Shown here: in pieces, positions 14,051-19,096 of the stretch
Numbering within the stretch: position 1 is the stretch's first letter
Layout of the letters: every line of letters begins with the position of its first letter
Source: JANOAR01 sp031411235
GTDB lineage: Bacteria > Verrucomicrobiota > Verrucomicrobiia > Verrucomicrobiales > Verrucomicrobiaceae
Assembly (NCBI GenBank): GCA_031411235.1
Contig: JANOAR010000087.1
Coordinates: forward strand, 1-19,096
Direction: 5' to 3'
DNA: 19,096 bases
The notes under the pieces: generated by a model
What the model saw: the letters and a program-made list of their open reading frames with translations, nothing else
What the model was told of the DNA's origin: nothing
Database searches by the model: none
Program-made: the position numbers and the translations under genes

Positions 14051-14856
14051 ACTTCGCTATTCAGCCTCCTCAGCACCAACAGCACCACCATCGCCACCGC
14101 GACCATGAGCAGTGACACCGTCACTGCCCCTTCCAAGCTGCCTGTGGAGAACTCCAAAAACACCGTCGTCGAGAGCACCTCCGTGCGCATCCTCGTCGCC
14201 CCAGCAAAGACGAGGATCGGGCCAAACTCGCCCAGCGACCTAGCCCATGCGATGGTGAACGACGCCAGCATCCCACGCCGTGCCTGTGGCAGCGTTACCC
14301 GCCAGAAGGCCTGCCACTCCGAACAACCCAGCGTTAGCGCCACCTGCTCAACGCGCGGCGATATTTGCTCAAACGTGACTCGCATTGTGCGCACCGCAAA
14401 CGCCGCCGCGACGGTGAACTGCGCCAGGATCACCGCAGGCACCGTGTAAGTCATGCGCTGGCCCAAATGGGCTTCCAGCCAAGCATCCAGTGACGTGCCT
14501 CCTATTTTTAGGCTAAAGAGAATCAACAAACTTATCCCCACCACCAGTGGCGGTAGTACCACTGGTATCTCCACCAAGCCATCCACCAACCAACGCAGCG
14601 GAAAGCGCCAACGCGCCAGCCCATACCCCAGCGGCACACCGATCAACAACGAGAGCGCCGCCGCCGCCGTGCAAGATAAGAGTGTGAGTTGGATGGAATA
14701 CAAAAACTCAGGCTTCCCCAGTTGCAGACGAAACTGCTCCATCGAAGCAAATGCCATGTCGGCCACCAGCAGCAACACCAGCAGCAGCACGTAGCTACCG
14801 CCCAGCAGGGCAAACGCCGTGCGGAAGGTCTTGTCGGAAGCAGAGGAGTTGGGCAT
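14047..14856 (-). CDS. ABC transporter permease, molybdate/tungstate/sulfate type (ModB-like)
   Basis: This 269-aa integral membrane protein has about six hydrophobic helices (near 16-36, 52-80, 93-115, 136-156, 196-220 and 243-262). The cytoplasmic EAA-type coupling loop is at about 170-193 (EQVALTLGCSEWQAFWRVTLPQ). The segment VEIPVVLPPLVVGISLLILF (95-114) is characteristic of ModB/CysT-like permeases. It imports an oxyanion with the ATPase encoded directly after it, overlapping by four bases. The usual ABC importer also needs a periplasmic binding protein, and none is found in the window: the upstream gene is the divergent hemQ, 205 bp away. The start at 14856 is chosen for length and the hydrophilic N-terminus; no Shine-Dalgarno is clear. 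The run of CAG/CAC triplets at 14766-14790 encodes a Leu/Val-rich helix here. Confidence 0.88.
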   Translation of the reverse strand: MPNSSASDKTFRTAFALLGGSYVLLLVLLLVADMAFASMEQFRLQLGKPEFLYSIQLTLLSCTAAAALSLLIGVPLGYGLARWRFPLRWLVDGLVEIPVVLPPLVVGISLLILFSLKIGGTSLDAWLEAHLGQRMTYTVPAVILAQFTVAAAFAVRTMRVTFEQISPRVEQVALTLGCSEWQAFWRVTLPQARRGMLASFTIAWARSLGEFGPILVFAGATRMRTEVLSTTVFLEFSTGSLEGAVTVSLLMVAVAMVVLLVLRRLNSEV

Positions 14857-15061
14857 CGAGAAGTGAGTGAACGCAATCGCCTAAGCAGTCTCTCAGGAGC
14901 GCAGAGCCTTTCGCGCTGTTAGCTCTTTGTCATATGGGAAGGTGAAAGCCAAGCAAGAACAGACGATGCGCCACAGCGCACACCTCCCCCAAAGACAATT
15001 TAACGCAGAACACTACCACCGCTTGCCCCACCTGCATTTCTCTCAAAAGTGCGCGGCCTCT
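14857..15061. promoter_or_regulatory. Divergent promoter region between the ABC permease and hemQ
   Basis: This is the 205-bp gap between the divergent starts of the permease (14856) and hemQ (15062), so it must carry promoters in both directions unless hemQ starts further upstream. I could not pick out convincing -10/-35 pairs or an operator palindrome. The frame of hemQ is open back to 14927 but the extra codons (HSAHLPQRQFNAEHYH) do not look like the family N-terminus. Confidence 0.4.
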
Positions 15062-15922
15062 ATGTCCATCTCCAGCCTACCCAGTGCTTCCCAAGAAATC
15101 GAACGTCCACCCCTCGTCCCGCAGGAGGGCTGGTACGTGCAGCACCTCTTCTACCACATCGACCACGGGCAATGGAGCGCGATGGATGAAGATGAGCAAC
15201 GCGAGGCCAAGACCAACTTCGCCGAGGTCGTGCAAGCGATCCGTGCGCACCCGCAGACGCAGCTCCTGACCTTCTCGATGCTGACGCCGAAGTGCGATGT
15301 GGGCTTCATGCTGCTCACGGCCGATCTGCACGATGCGAACCTGTTTGAAAAACAGCTCACTCAGGCGCTCGGCCCGGATGTCTTGATCCCGACGTATAGC
15401 TACCTCTCGATGACCGAGCTGAGCGAGTACACCCCACCTGAGAGCGAGTTTTTGAAGGAGTTGGAAGATGAAGAAAAGCTCACTCCTGGCACTGAGGCCT
15501 TTAATAAACGAGTGGGCGAATGGCGCGCCCGCATCAAAAAGTACAACAATGATCGTCTTTACCCGAACATGCCGGACTGGCAGGTCTTCTGCTTCTACAA
15601 CATGAGCAAACGGCGCGGTGCCCCCGGCCAGAACTGGTATGCCACCCCCTTTGAAACTCGGCGCAAGCTGATGAGTGGCCACGCCAAAGTGGGCCGCACC
15701 TGGGCTGGCAAAGTACGACAACTCATCACTGGCTCGACTGGGCTCGACACCGCTGAGTGGGGAGTCACGCTCTTCGCTCACGACATGTTCAACATCAAAG
15801 GCATCGTCTATGAAATGCGCTTCGATGAAGTCACCGCGCAGTATGGCGAGTTCGGCGACTTCTTTATCGGCATCCAACTCCCGCTCGATGACCTGTTGCG
15901 TCGTGTGCAGTTGTCCGTGTGA
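15062..15922 (+). CDS. hemQ: Coproheme decarboxylase HemQ (chlorite dismutase-like)
   Basis: This 286-aa protein belongs to the chlorite-dismutase-like family (PF06778) in its HemQ/ChdC form. That enzyme converts coproheme III to heme b with hydrogen peroxide in the cytoplasm, the last step of the coproporphyrin-dependent pathway. Expected residues can be seen. The redox tyrosine is Tyr179 and the nearby lysine is Lys183 (YNMSKRR, equivalent to Tyr145 and Lys149 of S. aureus). The proximal heme ligand His207 is in LMSGHAKVGR, followed by the family end pattern STGLDTAEWGVTLFAHD and YGEFGDFFIG. An insertion with many acidic residues (ESEFLKELEDEEKL) lies near 125-145. The start at 15062 gives a family-like N-terminus; upstream ATGs are less plausible. 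The gene heads a same-strand run with mcsB, 57 bp downstream, and clpC. Confidence 0.9.
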   Translation: MSISSLPSASQEIERPPLVPQEGWYVQHLFYHIDHGQWSAMDEDEQREAKTNFAEVVQAIRAHPQTQLLTFSMLTPKCDVGFMLLTADLHDANLFEKQLTQALGPDVLIPTYSYLSMTELSEYTPPESEFLKELEDEEKLTPGTEAFNKRVGEWRARIKKYNNDRLYPNMPDWQVFCFYNMSKRRGAPGQNWYATPFETRRKLMSGHAKVGRTWAGKVRQLITGSTGLDTAEWGVTLFAHDMFNIKGIVYEMRFDEVTAQYGEFGDFFIGIQLPLDDLLRRVQLSV

Positions 15923-15979
15923 GTTGTTTAAAACAGTTCAGCCATTAAGAGGTCGAACCACGTAACTTCTGAATACTCC

Positions 15980-17074
15980 ATGATGCGATTTTCAACCCTG
16001 ATCAAAAACCCGGCGACCTGGATGAAAGGCAGCGGGATGCACTCGGACATTGTCATGACGAGTCGCATCCGGTTGGCCAGAAATCTGCGCGGCTACTCCT
16101 TTCCAGGCTGGAGCCAGGAAAAGCAGCGTATCGAGTTGCTTCAGCTCGCGAAGCCCGTCGTCGAGGCTTTGCCTGAAATGCAAGATGGTTACAGCGAGGA
16201 CTACAGCGAACTGAGCAAGATCAAGAAGCAAGTCCTGGTCGAGCGCCACCTCGTCAGTCGCGAGCACGCCGCTCGCTCGACAGGCTGCGCCGTGGTGGTG
16301 GACAAGCGCCAGAGCCTGTCGATCATGATCAATGAGGAAGATCACTTCCGTATGCAGGGCATTCGCCCTGGGCTCGCCCTGGGCAGCACCTACGACATGC
16401 TGGATGCTGTGGATACCGCGCTGGAAGGCCATCTGCCCTACGCCTTCGACGCCCGCCTGGGCTACCTCACCGCTTGCCCGACCAATCTCGGCACTGGCAT
16501 GAGAGCCTCGGTAATGATGCACCTGCCCGCGCTCGTTTTGACCGAGCAAGTGAATCAAACCATGAAGGCCGTGAACAAGGTCGGTCTCGCCGTGCGAGGC
16601 CTATACGGAGAAGGCACGGAAGCGCTCGGCAACCTCTTCCAGATCAGTAATCAGCACACCTTGGGCGAGAAGGAGCACGCCATCATCGCTCAGATCGAGG
16701 AAGTCATCGAAGGCATCGTCCTGGCCGAACAAAACGCTCGGCAAAAGCTGCTCGAAGATGACACCACGATGCTCTTTGACCAAGTGGGCCGAGCCTTTGC
16801 CATCTTGAGGCACGCGCATATTTTGAATTCTAAGGAAGCGCTCAACCTCATCTCCATGCTGCGCCTCGGGGCCGACCTTGATATTATACCCAACTGTGAC
16901 CGTGGCGTCCTCGACATGCTGCTGCTCGAAATCCAACCCGCGCACCTTCAACTGGAAGCCGCACGGGAGCTATCGCCCGAAGAACGAGACATCCTTCGTG
17001 CCGAAATAACACGCCAACGTTTGCAATCCATAAACGGCCCTTCTATCGTTAACACGTTTACCCAATCCCCCTGA
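15980..17074 (+). CDS. mcsB: Protein arginine kinase McsB
   Basis: This 364-aa protein is a bacterial relative of phosphagen kinases that phosphorylates arginine side chains on proteins (EC 2.7.14.1), marking them for ClpC-ClpP degradation. Family motifs are all present: SRIRLARN (28-35), the catalytic loop NEEDHFR (118-124) and CPTNLGTGMRASVMMHLP (166-183) with the conserved Cys166. The C-terminal RDILRA (336-341) fits the RDxxRA motif, the allosteric phosphoarginine pocket of McsB. Length is normal. The start is ATGATG at 15980, either codon being possible; an AAGAGG upstream (15948-15953) is too distant to count. clpC follows 29 bp later, so the two are probably co-transcribed. In Bacillus mcsB lies between mcsA and clpC behind ctsR; here hemQ is upstream and no mcsA is seen. 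Confidence 0.95.
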   Translation: MMRFSTLIKNPATWMKGSGMHSDIVMTSRIRLARNLRGYSFPGWSQEKQRIELLQLAKPVVEALPEMQDGYSEDYSELSKIKKQVLVERHLVSREHAARSTGCAVVVDKRQSLSIMINEEDHFRMQGIRPGLALGSTYDMLDAVDTALEGHLPYAFDARLGYLTACPTNLGTGMRASVMMHLPALVLTEQVNQTMKAVNKVGLAVRGLYGEGTEALGNLFQISNQHTLGEKEHAIIAQIEEVIEGIVLAEQNARQKLLEDDTTMLFDQVGRAFAILRHAHILNSKEALNLISMLRLGADLDIIPNCDRGVLDMLLLEIQPAHLQLEAARELSPEERDILRAEITRQRLQSINGPSIVNTFTQSP

Positions 17075-17091
17075 TTCGGAGACTCCCCAAC

Positions 17092-17096
17092 AGGAG
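17092..17096 (+). promoter_or_regulatory. Shine-Dalgarno of clpC
   Basis: AGGAG lies seven bases before the ATG at 17104 and four before the ATG at 17101. The spacing favours 17104 as the start. It is the only strong Shine-Dalgarno before a gene start that I noticed in the window, in line with a gene needing high expression. Confidence 0.7.
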
Positions 17097-17103
17097 ACCA
17101 ATG

Positions 17104-19096
17104 ATGAATAATTTCACCCCACGCGCCCAACAAGTCCTCGCCCTCGCCCGCAAAGAAGCTGACCGCTTCAACCACAACTATGTCGGCACCGAGCACATCC
17201 TCCTCGGCCTCATCAAACTAGGCCAAGGAGTCGCCGTAAACGTGCTGACCAAACTCGGCATGAACCTGGAAACCGTGCGCCTCACCGTTGAGCAGCAAGT
17301 CGGCTCCGGCCCTGAGACCAAGATGGTCGGCAACATCCCTTACACGCCGCGTGTGAAGAAGGTGCTCGCCTTGTCCAGCAAGGAAGCCAAAGCCCTCAAC
17401 CACAGCTACGTCGGCACCGAGCACATCCTCCTCGGCCTGCTCCGCGAAGGTGAAGGCGTCGCCTCCCAAGTGCTGCGCGGACTCGACATCGACCTGGACA
17501 AAGCACGCGCTGAAATCCTCAAGGAACTCGACCCCAATCTTACGGGTGCCGCGAGCGACGACGATGATGACGATGAAGAAATCGAAGGCGTGCCCGCTAC
17601 TGGCACTGGCAATCGTAAAGACGGCAAAATGGCCGCACTGAAAGCCTTTGGCCGCGACCTTACCGAGCTTGCCCAAAAAGGCGAAATGGATCCCGTCATC
17701 GGTCGCTCAGAAGAGATCGCCCGCGTCATCCAAATCCTCTGCCGCCGCACCAAAAATAATCCCGTGCTCATCGGCGAAGCTGGCGTGGGCAAGACTGCCA
17801 TCGTCGAAGGCCTCGCCCAGGAAATCGCCAACGGCACCGTCCCCGACATTCTGCGCGACAAACGCGTGATCACTCTCGACCTCGCTCTGATGGTCGCAGG
17901 CACTAAATACCGTGGGCAATTTGAGGAGCGCATCAAAGCCGTGATGGATGAAATCCGCCGCAGCAAAAACGTCATCCTCTTTATCGACGAAATGCACACG
18001 ATCGTCGGCGCAGGCTCTGCCGAAGGCACCATGGATGCGTCCAACATCATCAAGCCCGCCCTCAGCCGAAGCGAGCTTCAATGCATTGGCGCGACGACGA
18101 TGAATGAGTTCCGCAAGTACATCGAGAAGGATGCCGCCCTCGAACGCCGCTTCCAGCAAGTGAAGGTTGAAGAGCCTTCCGTTGAAGATGCGATCAAGAT
18201 TTTGATGGGGCTCAAAGGCAAATACGAGATGCACCACAAGGCGCATTACACCGACGAAGCCATCAAGCAGGCCGTCACCCTCAGCTCTCGCTACATCACC
18301 GCGCGCTTCCTGCCCGACAAGGCCATCGACATCATGGACGAAGCCGGAGCCAAGGCCCGCATCGGAGCCATGACACGTCCCCCTGCGCTGAAGGACATCG
18401 AGGCCGAACTCGAAGAGATCCGCGTCGAAAAAGAAGTCTGCATCAAAGACCAAGACTTTGAGCGTGCCGCCTCGCTGCGCGACCGCGAAAAGAACGTCAA
18501 AAAGCGCCAAGACGACACCATGGACACATGGCGCGAGAAGCACAGCGAGCGCACCGTCGAGGTCGATGAAAATGAAGTCATGGCCGTCGTCAGTAAGTGG
18601 ACTGGCGTGCCGCTCCAGCGCATGGAGCAAGCCGAAGCCCAGAAGCTTCTCAAGATGGAAGAAGAGCTGAAGCGCCGCGTCATCGGCCAGGACGAAGCCG
18701 TCATCGCCATCAGCAAAGCCCTGCGCCGCTCGCGTGCTGACCTCAAAGACCCCAAGCGTCCCATCGGCAGCTTCATCTTCCTCGGGCCAACAGGCGTGGG
18801 CAAAACCTTCCTCGCCAAGAACCTCGCCGACTTCATGTTTGGCAGCCAAGAAGCACTCATCCAGATCGACATGTCCGAGTACATGGAGAAGCACACGGCT
18901 AGCCGTTTGATCGGAGCGCCTCCCGGCTACGTCGGTTATGGAGAAGGTGGCCAGCTCTCCGAAGCGGTGCGTCGCAAGCCGTACTCCGTCGTGCTTTTCG
19001 ACGAAGTCGAAAAGGCCCACCCCGACGTGTTCAACACACTGCTGCAGATTCTCGAAGACGGTCGCCTGACCGACTCCCAGGGCCGCTCGGTTGACT
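17104..19096 (+). CDS. clpC: ATP-dependent Clp protease ATP-binding subunit ClpC (3' end outside window)
   Basis: The open frame runs off the right edge after about 664 codons; ClpC proteins are usually 800-850 residues, so roughly the last fifth is missing. The order of domains is standard. Two Clp-N repeats come first, each with a VGTEHILLGL motif (Glu30 and Glu106 correspond to residues that bind phosphoarginine in B. subtilis ClpC). A short acidic stretch near 151-161 follows, then AAA-1 with Walker A GEAGVGKT (224-231) and Walker B VILFIDE. A middle domain carries a UVR-type segment (about 443-478, DQDFERAASLRDRE). AAA-2 has Walker A GPTGVGKT (561-568) and Walker B VVLFDEVEKAHP. It unfolds proteins for ClpP in the cytoplasm. 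Start 17104 is chosen from the AGGAG spacing. It follows mcsB by 29 bp, placing the arginine kinase and its protease partner together. The long open frame on the opposite strand is an artefact of codon bias. Confidence 0.97.
   Translation, partial: MNNFTPRAQQVLALARKEADRFNHNYVGTEHILLGLIKLGQGVAVNVLTKLGMNLETVRLTVEQQVGSGPETKMVGNIPYTPRVKKVLALSSKEAKALNHSYVGTEHILLGLLREGEGVASQVLRGLDIDLDKARAEILKELDPNLTGAASDDDDDDEEIEGVPATGTGNRKDGKMAALKAFGRDLTELAQKGEMDPVIGRSEEIARVIQILCRRTKNNPVLIGEAGVGKTAIVEGLAQEIANGTVPDILRDKRVITLDLALMVAGTKYRGQFEERIKAVMDEIRRSKNVILFIDEMHTIVGAGSAEGTMDASNIIKPALSRSELQCIGATTMNEFRKYIEKDAALERRFQQVKVEEPSVEDAIKILMGLKGKYEMHHKAHYTDEAIKQAVTLSSRYITARFLPDKAIDIMDEAGAKARIGAMTRPPALKDIEAELEEIRVEKEVCIKDQDFERAASLRDREKNVKKRQDDTMDTWREKHSERTVEVDENEVMAVVSKWTGVPLQRMEQAEAQKLLKMEEELKRRVIGQDEAVIAISKALRRSRADLKDPKRPIGSFIFLGPTGVGKTFLAKNLADFMFGSQEALIQIDMSEYMEKHTASRLIGAPPGYVGYGEGGQLSEAVRRKPYSVVLFDEVEKAHPDVFNTLLQILEDGRLTDSQGRSVD

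Noticed and set aside
14766..14790. CAG/CAC-rich triplet run that looks like a microsatellite
   Set aside because: On the coding strand it specifies the Leu/Val-rich first membrane helix of the permease; no longer array is present.
14927..15061. Upstream extension of hemQ giving a 331-aa product
   Set aside because: The extra 45 residues are unlike HemQ N-termini; the ATG at 15062 is preferred.
17707..19020. A 437-codon open frame on the minus strand inside clpC
   Set aside because: It is antisense to a highly conserved ClpC sequence and shows no domain features; it is a codon-bias shadow.
1..19096. CRISPR array, tRNA genes, transposase or phage genes
   Set aside because: Looked for throughout; no regularly spaced repeats, cloverleaf-like segments or mobile-element proteins were recognised.

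Overview
The window looks like chromosomal DNA of a verrucomicrobial or closely related PVC-group bacterium. Supporting signs are a PSCyt1-DUF1549-DUF1553 protein, ThuA-like and DUF1080 secreted proteins, an esterase/beta-propeller fusion, and an mcsB-clpC pair in an otherwise Gram-negative-looking gene set. Most of the DNA is GC-rich. Shine-Dalgarno sequences are poor nearly everywhere; clpC is the clear exception. No tRNA, rRNA, CRISPR, transposase or phage gene was recognised. Taxonomy is inferred from gene families only.

Layout. (1) Bases 3-197 are the 3' end of a beta-carbonic anhydrase gene. (2) Bases 255-5419, minus strand, hold an 897-aa exported c-type-cytochrome/DUF1549/DUF1553 protein, a 445-bp gap with a degenerate gene end and two inverted REP-like hairpins, a 603-aa exported esterase/propeller fusion and a 62-aa membrane peptide. 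(3) Bases 5544-9022, plus strand, hold ThuA-like, double DUF1080 and second ThuA-like proteins, all with signal peptides. (4) Bases 9131-12045, plus strand, hold a 2,5-dioxovalerate-type aldehyde dehydrogenase and valine-pyruvate aminotransferase AvtA. (5) Bases 12056-14856, minus strand, hold a molybdate/tungstate/sulfate-type ABC permease and ATPase (overlapping by 4 bp), a MoeB/ThiF-like protein with altered active-site motifs, and a small secreted protein. (6) Bases 15062-19096, plus strand, hold HemQ (coproheme decarboxylase), McsB (protein arginine kinase) and ClpC (cut by the window end).

How the genes fit together. Regions 2 and 3 look like an exported carbohydrate-processing set: DUF1080 and ThuA families are associated with 3-keto-sugar chemistry, and the fusion protein adds esterase and lactonase-like domains. 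Region 4 is carbon/amino-acid metabolism. Region 5 looks like oxyanion uptake linked to a cofactor-activation-like protein, but no binding protein is present. Region 6 joins heme synthesis to arginine-phosphorylation-directed proteolysis; McsB keeps its RDxxRA allosteric motif and ClpC keeps the Glu residues of its phosphoarginine-docking N-domain, but no McsA or CtsR is adjacent.

The points most worth a second look are the duplicated gene end with compensating REP-like hairpins (3157-3451), the low-GC island inside the esterase/propeller gene, the degenerate E1-like protein beside the ABC importer, the ThuA-DUF1080-ThuA cassette, and the hemQ-mcsB-clpC arrangement without mcsA. I did not find convincing evidence of a wholly new defence or mobile system.
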